Assembly (NCBI GenBank): GCA_944990035.1 | Contig: CALYLX010000059.1 | Location: forward strand, 186,001-250,000 | Direction of reading: 5' to 3' | DNA length: 64,000 nt | Source: Clitopilus passeckerianus | Lineage: Eukaryota; Basidiomycota; Agaricomycetes; Agaricales; Entolomataceae | In this document: piece by piece, positions 9,264-19,500 of the stretch | How positions within the stretch are numbered: the stretch's first letter is position 1 | How the letters are laid out: each line of letters starts with the position of its first letter | Program-made: the position numbers and the translations under genes | Notes under the pieces: generated by a model | What the model was told of the DNA's origin: nothing | The model's input: only the letters and a program-made list of their open reading frames with translations | Database searches by the model: none

Positions 9264-10999
9264 CTTGGATTACTTCGACGTAGCGCGATTTACTAGAAGA
9301 GTTTTGGTGCGTGTGCTTGGAGTGCGGCTAGGCTACGGTAGAGGAGGTCAGCAATGCGGTCGTCTCAGTCAACGAAAAGATAATACCAAGAGAACGTGTT
9401 TCCGAAGGGAGTATAGAGTCCTTCGCTCGAGACAGCCATTTAAATACGAAAACTCTTGCACCTAAAATCGCACGTGAGGTGCATAACAAACCTGGGCTTG
9501 CTAGGGGTGCCCTTAGGCCCGAGAGTGCTAAGATGGCTGGGGATAATGGGATTGGCTACTGATAGTCATCCACTGAACGGCGCTCAGGTGAACCTAGGAT
9601 GGGCAGTTGAAGTCTGATTTGAACTCGGGGAAGTTCACACCTCTTACCCCAGATAAGCTATTGAATTGAAAGCCGCCGAAATGTCGCGTGAACGACGGAG
9701 AGCTTTCAAGCATCGTTACAGTCTTGGCTGGACCTTGGACGGTGGGGCACCTACGAGTCATGGCTGTAATTTTTCTTCAATTCCTCCAGTTTAGGCTGAT
9801 AATATATATTCGACTAGTCATCTCAGGCAAGCACGGGCAAGGCGTTGTTAGGAAGTGAGAAAACCGCCTTGGCTCGGAATTGTGTGGAAACAGGCTGGGA
9901 ATACCAAACCTAAAAGAATCAGACCCCGGGGTCAGCAGCCCCAGATACGTCTGATTTCGACCCAAAGGACTTTTCTCTGTTCCTGACACCCCCTTCAATT
10001 GTAAGTTTCTTCAATTTCGGTGGTCGAAATCGGATCGGGATTCGGAAATGATTCGGAAGCGCCTGGGTTCGAACCTTGTTGCAGCCACTCTGTTTCTTTC
10101 TCACCCATTCAAGTTACGTCAAGGCTACGACAATGATACTCAAGTGCCACTCGCATCTGTCCTGGGCTCGAAGCTGGCCTTAAATACGTGCTTCCAGCTT
10201 TAACGTTAAATATCTGCGACACCAGTGCTCGTTCAACTGCTGCACTCAGTGGTCCAACTTCCGCAATCTCTTCAAGAACAGCTAAACATCCAGGATATCA
10301 ATCACAGGAAAAGGACCCGCTGTATCTCGTGCTTCGCCTCCGCTCAGTGCTCAGCTTCAACGATAGTCCAAGTTGAGAGGAGGTTTATCAATGTTGGTCA
10401 CCGGACAGCTTTGTTCGCCTTTTCCGCCTCTTCGGACGGCATGAGGCTCATGCATATGGTTATTCTGTTCTTGGGACATTCATCAACGACGACCGCTGGG
10501 AGCAATCGGCGCCCAAATCTGACAAATTCTTCAAACCACTGTAATAACATGAAAACCTGAACTTGGAGGCTCTGCATAGATTGCAGACGAACGGCTGATC
10601 TCTTACGCTTCGTTACTATTTTTCCTTCGTGGTTAATGCGAACTTCGCTGTTATCGCTGTGAGCGAGCATCATAGGACTGAGTACGAGTCGGGGATTTCT
10701 GTTCATCGGTACTTTCTCAGGTTCATTCGATCTTTTTCGACGTGCCACATCTGCGTCTCAGGCCCATTCTTCGCGATTGATAGCGACAACCTATTGACCT
10801 TCTTGACTCCGATGGAGTCAGCCAGGTACGCAATCGAAAGGTTTCTCATGAACGGAAGCTGAACTCGAACTTAAAATTCAAAAGATGTCTATCATCTGCT
10901 TGGCGGCGGATACAATTCGTTCAGATAATCAGATAATTGTTCCATGGGAAACCTATCGAATTCCTACCACGTTTCTACCCACACCAGTAAAACCTTAAC

Positions 11000-11218
11000 T
11001 TATTCAACCTTAATGCATGTATAGCTCGGGCAGCAGCACGGAGGGCTGTAAGTAACCGACAACGCAGTCCCCTTTTCGCAAATTGGGATGCCGGCGGGGC
11101 AGAAGCATGCCTTTGTCGCTGTACATCCACACACGCTAGTGTCCTCCCTCGCGACGAGTACCGAGGCGGAAGTCATGGTGAAGAAGAGTGCGGGAATTAT
11201 CATGCTCAGAAACTTCAT
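11000..11218 (-). CDS. Small secreted cysteine-rich protein 4 (array member)
   Basis: 72 codons plus stop. The signal peptide is about residues 1-19 (MKFLSMIIPALFFTMTSAS). The mature protein keeps nine cysteines and the EKGTALSVTYSPPCCCPSY core, nearly identical to member 3. The N-terminal half of the mature region varies more between members than the CCC half, as expected if the cysteine scaffold is constrained. The 58-nt GC-AG segment at 11219-11276 ends at the ATG, and a TATTTAAA element lies at 11444-11451. Function unknown. Confidence 0.8.
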   Translation of the reverse strand: MKFLSMIIPALFFTMTSASVLVAREDTSVCGCTATKACFCPAGIPICEKGTALSVTYSPPCCCPSYTCIKVE

Positions 11219-11276
11219 CTGTGAACGTGGTATGAGTACTCGAGTATCGAGTTGAGCGTAGAGTTAATGAACTTGC
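11219..11276 (-). other. Probable 5'UTR intron (GC-AG, 58 nt) of secreted protein gene 4
   Basis: Minus strand GCAAGTTCAT ... CGTTCACAG directly before the ATG. Confidence 0.5.
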
Positions 11277-12060
11277 GTTGGGATTATTTCAAGGTAGAAA
11301 GGTTTAGAGTTTCGGTGCTGGCGTTTGGGTACAGCTAGACTAAGACAGAGGGGGTCAGCAATGTGGCCATTGGAGCCAGCGAAAAGATCGTACCAAGAGT
11401 GCTTTTAATGCGAGATGTAGAGTTGTTCGCTCAAGGCGGCGCCTTTAAATACGAAAAGTCTTGCGATTGTGATCACACGTGAGCTGTAGAACATGCAGGA
11501 ACAAGCCTGAGCTTGTTAGGAGTGCCCTGAGGCCTGAGAGAGCTAAGGCGTTTGGCGGTAATGGGATTGGCTGCTGACAGTCATCTACTGGACGGCGGTC
11601 AGGCGAGTGACCTAGGACGGACACCTGAAGTCTGATGAACTCAGACTTTTTCCCAGCGCTCACCCTAAATGGTTTACTGAATTGAAAGTCGCAAAAACGT
11701 CGTGTGAACGACGGAAAGTTGAGGCCAGGTTGCCACCTTGGCTGGACCGGGATCTATTGATTTTGGTTGACTGTTTCTCAGCAGATGAGGCTCGACGCAG
11801 CATTCATGGGCTGTGCTACAAGTAATCTCGATGTCTATAGCTCGGTATACGGGCATAGATTTGAAAGCGTTTAATTGTGGTAGCGCTGGTGATGCTTTGC
11901 AGTCTGTCATCGAGCAAGGTAGAAAAAGACAAATGGACATCAATTCCGAGATCAACGATTCTTCAATTTCTTTTGTCGAAATCGGATCGGGGTTCGGATA
12001 TGAACCGAGAGTGCCTGGGTTCAAACCTTGACGTGACCACTCTGTTTCTTTCCCTCTCCT

Positions 12061-13535
12061 TCTCTGAACTCATTCAATTCAATCTTGTCGGTACTGCCAG
12101 GACTGCAACGTTGACAATAATCACACCCGAAATCTACTCGGGATCTTTCTCGTTCCCGAACCTGGTCCTGAATACGCGCTGCCAACTGAAGCGCCAGCAT
12201 AACAACTTCAAGCTTCCACCACAGTCCACCATGTCTTCAAAGAAGAGGAGGGGCTGAAAGATATCGGTTTAAATAAAAGGGCTCACTATGTCTCGTGCTT
12301 CTGCTTCAACGAGCGTCTTCAATTTGGGTGGAGGTTCTCAATGTTCGCACCAGAACAACTCAGGTGAAGGTAAGCTTTTTCATTCTCTTCTTCATTCTGT
12401 CCACCCTTCGTCATTCGAGCATGTTCCATCGTCTTCGACCTCTTTACGCTCTCTACTCCTCTGGCCGATGAGAGCTAATAGCGATTCTGTCTACAGGACA
12501 TTCATCAGCAACGACCACACCTCCTGCAACCGCCTGCCTGTCCCTTTCAATTACTTTCAAAATCACGACGACATGATTTTGGGGTACTGCAGACGAATGG
12601 ATGTCCTCCCACCCAAGCCGTAGCTCTACCAGAACTATGGGCCACCCATTCGCCTTGCATGCCTAAGCCGAAAGATTGCGTGTGTGTGTGGCACCCAGTT
12701 GCTGCTGATATGCCAAAAGTCGAATCCACTCACGGAAGTGCTTTGCTAAAGGTATGACTTCCCGCCTCGCTTCCATCCGTTCCATTGACCTAAAAGCTAC
12801 ACTTCTCTTCGCTCACAGGTTTACCAGGTCTACCTGGCTTAGCAAATGACAAGTCTCGCCGCATAGCACGCGCAATACTTGGCTTTCAACTTTGCCCAGC
12901 CTGTGGTTGCTTGGGCTGCCGGATGTGGCCAAACCTCGGACATATTCAAGTTCAATCACCTGTCGAAAATCACCTCGCTGCCCTCCCCGAAAACCCCAAA
13001 TTCACGAAATGCCTTCATGCCTAAAACCATGCAGGCGACACGACGTCGCCCTTCACAGCTCCTTGCATCCTCTCGATTGCAGGTGTCAGCAACCTGATCG
13101 GTCGCCCACATTCGGTCCCCCTGCCCTATTCCTCTCCCTACCTTCCTCGTCCTACAAATCACCTTTGGGTAGCACCACAGGTGCAATCGCCCCTTTCTTC
13201 CTAGAGGCGGAGCGCGCACGACCCGCTTCAAGCCCGCCAGGTCCAGGCAAACGGAGCTCAATCCGGAGCCCAATATTCAATCATGATGCTCATGCTTTTT
13301 GGCCCTCGGAAGCACCCTTCGGATCTCGGATGTTGACTCGAACCAACCTGAATTCAACACCATCCTGTTGAGGTTTTCATCCTCAATCTCCTGCAAAGGG
13401 CGTCACCTTGACTCTCATCGATGGGCGCCTGGATACCAAGGACCTTCCATGCTACGTGTCGACCAAAGAAGGAGCTATCAGGAGATCCAAGTACGATGTT
13501 CAGCCTGTACGTTTGGATCCGTGCCATGACCAGGC
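12061..13535. other. Decayed sequence, no intact gene
   Basis: Short plus-strand frames look exon-like but are broken by stops, for example around 12288-12370 with a GTAAGC donor, and LTLIDGRLDTKDLPCYVST around 13405-13460. I could not assign a family. They may belong to the same decayed gene as the stretch at 13536-14009. Confidence 0.35.
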
Positions 13536-14009
13536 TTGTGGGAAATCGCCCGCAAGGACATCAGCCGCACCCCTCACCGCTTGCATTGTTCAGCACCCTT
13601 GCCACCTTACCTATCCTACCCTCGCGAACCCATCCGAGCCTGGTGGAGGCGAGATCATTCATGGAACTGGTCATCTTCCAACCCACCTCGTGGACAACTT
13701 CGTGGGTATCAGCAACTCGGCCGAGTCATGAAGCAACCATAACCGTGGACGCTACTCGTTTCATGGTGGATCGGCCATGACCACCCTCTCATACGAGGCT
13801 TGGAAGCTTCATTGGAGGAGCGTTGCGGCAGCAGAGGCAGTACGCAGGTGCTGCCCACTCATGCAGTTCCGATCCTGCATCTCTTTTCATCGGCTGACTG
13901 GTGGAAGAATCTTCTCCTCAAGGACGGAGGCGAAGTATATGAGCGGCTCTGTCAGGGGGAAAGCAGGGAAAAGAGGCGAAGAGGGTATGAAGCATGGCAC
14001 AGGGCGTAA
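13536..14009 (+). pseudogene. Unidentified decayed coding stretch
   Basis: One reading frame runs through 158 codons with a single internal TAA (13740-13742) and ends at a stop at 14007-14009. It has low-entropy, protein-like features on both sides of the stop: EPIRAWWRRDHSWNW and QLRGYQQLGRV before it, RGLEASLEERCGSRGSTQVL and SADWWKNLLLKDGGEVYERL after it. A diverged fragment of the same sequence occurs near 7030-7120. I do not recognise the family, and the tryptophan-rich segment gives no firm clue. Because the frame resumes across the stop, decay of a once-coding sequence is more likely than chance. Confidence 0.4.
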
Positions 14010-14461
14010 TGGCTTTCACGAGGAGGATAAAACCGTCGTCGTCAAGCCGCAAGGAGGCAACACTAGGAACTCCAAAGCACTCGCGGCACACACCACCACC
14101 ACCACCATCTCGATCCGAGCTGATATACGCGTTGTCGGCCGGAGGATAGTGCCAGCGGGGATCTGTTACAGCACAGATGATGGTTCTCCTCCTAAAGCCA
14201 AGGTTTATACCTTCGCTTTTTGGCCACCTCGAGTTGGACCTTCTACCACCCTAGGCGAATATGCTGTTCCCCTCACCCCATTCCTTCCTTCACGACTCGG
14301 GAGCCAGGGCCCTTCATTCGTCATTCGAGATTCCCAATACCCCATTATATTCTGTGGCGCCACCATTCCCTGTTTCTGGTGGTAATCACCCTACACCGAA
14401 CCCCATGAATTGGCTCTGCTATCGTCGAGCAGAAGGTTGGTTTAGGCAATAGTACCCCTGG

Positions 14462-14875
14462 CTACGCTGCTGCCAGTGGCGTATAGCTCGAGCTAGTATG
14501 CCCGCTAGCTAACGGTGTCAGGACTGACTGCTCAATAGCTATGGGCTGATGCTCGTGGTCAGCAGCTCGCCTTATGTGCGACCCTTGGGGAGGTAATTGG
14601 CTAGGTGCTACGGACCGCTCCTTAATCTCGCTATCTCTACTAGGTACTCTCAATATGTCTTCTAGTACATTCTCCCTATTATTAAAATGTTGCATGAATA
14701 TTTCGTCGTCGTCGCTGTGACTCTTGACGCCAGTTCGAGCGAGCAGTTGCTCGTAAAACCCCATCGGCTCGGAATTCGGAATGTACACTTTCTGTGATTC
14801 AAGCTTTCCGTGCGAACGATCATATAGACACAGCCGTTTGATTAAATCCTCGAACCACCGAACCAGGTGAACCAT
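14462..14875 (-). CDS. Hypothetical protein, low support
   Basis: An open frame of 137 codons from an ATG (MVHLVRWFEDLIKRLCLYDR). It has a basic, partly amphipathic N-terminus and a Ser/Pro-rich tail. It has no recognised domain and no homolog elsewhere in the window. It starts only 57 bp from the divergent ankyrin gene, which leaves almost no promoter. It could be a fragment of a larger decayed gene or a chance frame. Confidence 0.25.
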   Translation of the reverse strand: MVHLVRWFEDLIKRLCLYDRSHGKLESQKVYIPNSEPMGFYEQLLARTGVKSHSDDDEIFMQHFNNRENVLEDILRVPSRDSEIKERSVAPSQLPPQGSHIRRAADHEHQPIAIEQSVLTPLASGHTSSSYTPLAAA

Positions 14876-14931
14876 CCTCTTACATGGCAGCACGACATCC
14901 GTGATTGATACATTCGCGACTGACGAATAGC

Positions 14932-16015
14932 ATGGCTAGTCTCAAACTACATAAGAATAAAATCAGAGCTCAAGGGGACGTTACTCTGGAAACAACAAGC
15001 GTTGCCAGAGATGCCATTAACAACTATCATATTACATCTCCAAACGCCAGTAAGTCCAGTACACCTGATCATTGTAGATAGTAAAGAGGTTGACCGAGGG
15101 TTTTGGAAGGCCCCTTACCTAGTCTGGACCCTAGATCGGTATGTATCTGGGCCATTATTTGCTTGTTTCTTCGTTGAAGGGAACTTGGGCCACGCGTAGC
15201 TTCTCCACGCTTGTCGGGACTGCAACATCCCCTATGCTAAGGAACTCCTGGACCATATAAAGATGGATGATATCAACTACATGGATGCCGCCGACAAAAA
15301 CAACACTGCTCTTCATCTTGCCACTAAGGCAAACTGTAGTGCGATCGTCGAGATGCTGACAGGCCGCCGACTGATCAACGTCAACATCAGAAACAGTAAC
15401 GGCGAAACGGCTTTGATCTTAGCTTCAGAGCTCGGACACCACGAAATTGCCATGCTGTTACTGAATAAATCAGGGATTAACCCGAATATTTATCGTCATT
15501 CCGACGGCCAAACGGCTCTGTTGTGTGCCTCGAATCAAGGCCATACCGAGATCGTACAGCTGCTACTCAGTCAGGACGGTATCAACCCGAATACGGCGGA
15601 CAAGAATGGTGAAACAGCCCTCATTCTTGCCGCTCGTAGAGGGCACACGGACATCGCACGCTCATTGGTTAACCTTGTCGCCATTACCACCGACGCACGA
15701 GACAGTTATGGTGACACGGCCTTGATGTGGGCTGCGAAGGGAGAGCATACCGAAATTGTGCGGTTATTGCTCGAGGATGGCGACGCGGACCCTAACCTGC
15801 GGGGCTTGTTTGGGAGCACGACTCTCATGATTGCATCAGATAGAGGGAATATGGATATCATTCGGATGTTACTCGAGCATCCTGGTATTGACATCAACGT
15901 TAGCAGCAAGCTCGGCAGTACGGCTCTCTCTAGTGCCTCGTACAAAGGACACACAGATGTCGTCGACCTATTGCGCAGCCGAGGGGCGGAAACCTCTGGA
16001 TGCTGCATAACCTGA
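14932..16015 (+). CDS. Ankyrin-repeat protein with short N-terminal motif and CCIT C-terminus
   Basis: My model has three exons (14932-15049, 15110-15138, 15200-16015) joined by 60- and 61-nt GT-AG introns, giving 320 residues. The last exon alone is unambiguous: about seven ankyrin repeats with TALHLAT, GETALILAS, GQTALLCAS and GDTALMWAA hallmarks. It also includes LLHACRDCNIPYAKELLDH upstream of the first ATG in that exon (15263), which shows that the protein starts earlier. Exon 1 encodes MASLKLHKNKIRAQGDVTL and NNYHITSPN, which faintly resembles the pre-NACHT motif of the receptors here (NNELHAQGDMNFY in NLR-3). The chain ends GCCIT, a possible CaaX-type prenylation box. The role is unknown; ankyrin arrays bind proteins. 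The 29-nt middle exon is the least certain part. Confidence 0.7.
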
Positions 16016-16587
16016 ATTGTTCTATGTTCTACATCTGTCGGGTCATTCCCTTTCTTCCTGTTGAACTTTCAACTACATTATCACTCGTTACTCCCACTGT
16101 TTATATCTCCGACGAGCCAAGTCAATGTAGACTATTACTCTTATCAACACATACGACGATACGCAAACAGACATATCGTAGAGATTCCTTCATCTACTGT
16201 GCTCGGAAATTGCTAGTCTGCCAGTGCGTCCAAGAGTCCGCCGTTCCGCCGGGCTTCATGAATGCGGCACCATGCAAGAAATCACAACATTCGAGCAAGA
16301 CGTCACCCTGAATTGAACAATTGCATTCTCGTTGGAATATTTTACGTACCCGTAGACGCGTTTTACCGCCCGAGCTCACCGAATAGCTCACGATGCCGTT
16401 CGGCTCTTTGATCGCCACGGCCCTATACTTTTGCATTCTCCGCCGTTACGTTACAAGCGGCAGTCCGTCATAACCTTCCCTTTCAACGATGTTCGCTGAA
16501 ATAGGTGCAATTGTAGCGGGGGGTAGTGCGGTGCGAAGCCTGTGCTATAAACCGGTACTGGAGTCGTATTCATGGGTGACACCCAAA
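16016..16587. other. Intergenic, between convergent genes
   Basis: Lies between the 3' ends of the ankyrin gene and NLR-1. Only short frames without recognisable features. Confidence 0.5.
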
Positions 16588-19500
16588 TTATATATCGAGA
16601 AGTAGGACACGGCCGCTCTCACAGCCAACAGTGATATATGAGCCTGTAGGATCTACAGAGAACTTCTTGACCTTAAAGTGAGGAGGGAACCAACAGAATG
16701 GGACCATGACAGGCTCTCCACCCGCTGGTACCGCGAGGTATACGAGACCACACAGGGAAGGGTTTTGTCGCCTACCGAGGGCGATGATGTGCAAAGGATA
16801 ATCAGATGTCACCGGGTGGGTGAAAAGAGGGTTCAAAATAGCACCATTTCTGATTGCATTGATGGGCAAGGAGGTGGAGTGCAGGGCCTTCGGGAGGAAT
16901 ACAAAGGATGAGATGAATTTGAAATGTTTCTCGAGAGAAACTGGGCGAATGGGGTCGTCGACCGTCTGCAGATAAAGGGAAGCAGTTCCATGGTCTGCGT
17001 CAATTGATGCAATTGTTGAGCCACCGGGGGAGAATGCGAGGGCACGCATTATCCTGTCTGAGTTGATAGTGCTTATATGAGATCCAGACGAAACGCCCCA
17101 TACCCGGAATGTCTTGTCAGACGAGGCCGACACAAGCCATAGGCAATCAGGGGAGAACGCAAGAGCATGGACATAGTCTGAGCGACCGTTGAGGATTTTA
17201 ATACGATCCCCCGTCGTTCCGTCCCACAACCGGACGGTCATATCATCGGATCCTGAGGCAAGCTTTGAGCCATCGGGAGAGAATGCAAGGTCCGTAATAC
17301 CCCTGGAGTGGCCAAAAAGAGTGCGAATATGGTTGCCCGTCTTTCCGTTCAACAGTAGGATGGTGTAATTGTAGCATGCTGAGGCAAGCCTGGAGCCGTC
17401 CGGAGAAAATGCAATGGAGCTTACTGGGCGGGAATAACCACGTAAGGTGATGATATGGGTTCCAGTCTTTCCATCCCACAATCGGAGGGTGCCATCCGTG
17501 GATCCAGACACAAATTTTGAGCCATCTGGCGAGTGGGCCATGGCAGTGATCCCGCCAGCATGCCGATGGATATGATTCAGAGGAGTGAACGGAGTGTTCG
17601 CAGTACCTGAGGTCAGGCTGGCATTGCTAGAATGGCCTTTGAGAATATCCGCCTTGACGTTCCAAAGACAGATTGTAGAATCAAGGGATCCAGACGCAAG
17701 CCTTGACCCATCGGGGGAAAATGCAACGGAAAGGACCGCGTTGGAATGTCCGTTGAAAATAATGATAGAAGCTCCTTTTGTTGCATCCCACAGACGAACT
17801 GTCTTATCAAGCGACGCTGAGGCAAGTCTCGCCCCATCAGGAGAGAATGCGATATCCGTAACCCAATCGGTATGGCCCTCGAGAGTGATGATATGTGTGT
17901 CCGTTGTTGCTTCCCAGAGACGGATGTTGTGATCCCTCGACGCCGATGCGAGTCTCGACCCATCTGGGGAGAAGGTGACAGCTTCAACCCAACCGAAATG
18001 ACCTTCAGGGATAACGAGATGAACATCTGTTGTTCCATCCCAGAGGCAAACTGTGTGCTTGCTCGCTACCAATGCGCCGACGAGTCTCCACCCATTAGGG
18101 GAGAAAGCGACAGAGTTGACCCCACCAACTCGACGGCTGTTGACTCGAAGGGTAGTCAGATGGGCACCTGCTGTTCCATCCCATAAGCGGATCGTGTTGT
18201 CATTGGATCCCGATGCGAGTCTTGAACCGTCAGGGGAGAATCTAACGGTGTTGACCCTGTCCGAATGGCCTTCCAGAGTGGTAAGATGGGTACCCGTCGC
18301 TACATCCCAGAGACGAATGGTGTGATCGGTGGATGCGGATGCAAGTCTCTACCCATCAGGAGAGAATGAGACATCATTAACGTCATCAGAATGGCCTGAA
18401 AATGTGCTGATACGAGCACCGGTTTGTGCATCCCACAGAGAAACTGTGTTGTCTCGGGATGCTGATGCGAGTGTTGTTCCATTGGGAGAGAAACTGACGG
18501 CCTTGACTGGACTCGAATGGCCGGTGATAGTGACGAGCGCTGCAGGGTCCCACTCCTCTTCAATTCCACTGAGGACCTTCAGACCTTTCGCATCTCCGAA
18601 GGTCCGGTTAAGAGAAGCGTTTCGAGGAAGGAATGACAACGCTGATTGATGAATATGCATTGGCGTTAACTTCAGCACTTCACCACTCTGCAGTAGGAAT
18701 CGCCTGGTGTCGGACAGCATTCTGTGAACGCCGTCTCGGTCGTTTTCTGTCCATGCTTGAGGGTTGGCGTCCTGTATTGCCGTTCTTTAGCAATTAGTGT
18801 GGTATGTTGAAGTATTCTACTCACAATTGCATCCAACGCCATATCTAACATCTCGTAGGCGCGCTTCATTTGGCCGAGGATGATCATGACCTCAAGCCAT
18901 GACATGACATGGGTAAACACCCATTTCTCGAGATCAATTTGAAGCTCGCACTTGAGCTCTCCAGCCGCGCGAATATGAGAAGCCCAATGAGACGCAGCGT
19001 AAGTGAGGTCGTCTCCAAAGGGTTTATCTCGCAGACTCGCGATATCTTCCAGATCCAGGAAGCATTGGTCGGGAGAGAGGTCTGCTACATTCTGCTTCAA
19101 GTTTCGGTCCATGACACGGAAGCATGCCCTGGCGATTTCCTGATGATGTCTCTTCGTATCAATCAGGAATTTTGAAGCCAGGTCTGGCACATGTGTGACC
19201 AAGCTATCCAGAGCGAGCTTGATACGCTCTGCACTTGTGATGAAATCGGGGAGTGATTTGTGGTGTACTCGATAGATCAATTCGGGACCACTTGGGGCGA
19301 CTAGAGAGTGCAGATGGTACATGGTTGCTTCAATCTGGCTAACCTCGATGCTCAGCAGTGTAGCCAGAGCTTGGGCCGGGGGGGGGGGGATATTGAAGGG
19401 TAATGATTGCACCAACTACGACTTGATACAGTTGAAACCATTCTTCGGCTTCGTCGGGGAGGTCGGGTACAGCGGCACGTATGATCTGTATGTAGAATTT

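Larger units (their letters stand above)
8500..10090. repeat. Tandem segmental duplication, unit C (secreted-protein gene 3)
   Basis: Shared with unit D: GTACTTTCTCGGGTTCGTTC and CGACGCGCCACATCTGCG (8660-8704), the gene, a TTTAAATACGAAAA promoter element, the GGGATTGGCTACTGATAGTC segment (near 9550), GAATTGAAAGCCGCCGAAAT (near 9665), and at about 10020-10090 the TCGAAATCGGATCGGGATTCG repeat followed by a TGGGTTCGAACCTT box. Confidence 0.7.
10700..12060. repeat. Tandem segmental duplication, unit D (secreted-protein gene 4)
   Basis: Repeats unit C in order: GTACTTTCTCAGGTTCATTC and CGACGTGCCACATCTGCG (10710-10755), the gene, promoter, GGGATTGGCTGCTGACAGTC (near 11568), GAATTGAAAGTCGCAAAAAC (near 11680) and TCGAAATCGGATCGGGGTTCGG plus TGGGTTCAAACCTT (11977-12030). 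Similarity continues weakly to about 12.6 kb: the exon-like CTCGTGCTTC...CTTCAACGA segment near 12290 matches one near 10327. Confidence 0.7.

Noticed and set aside
10060..10085. tRNA gene suggested by GGGTTCGAACC
   Set aside because: No cloverleaf could be drawn around the box, and the acceptor stem and anticodon arm are absent. At most a tRNA-derived repeat.
12892..13371. 159-codon plus-strand frame and two overlapping frames
   Set aside because: No domain, atypical composition, and competing frames in the same stretch. Treated as decayed sequence.
18349..18351. Intron that would remove the TAG of NLR-1
   Set aside because: The stop lies in the middle of an otherwise perfect WD repeat (SPDG before it, RLAS after it), so any intron would destroy the blade. 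A point nonsense change is simpler.
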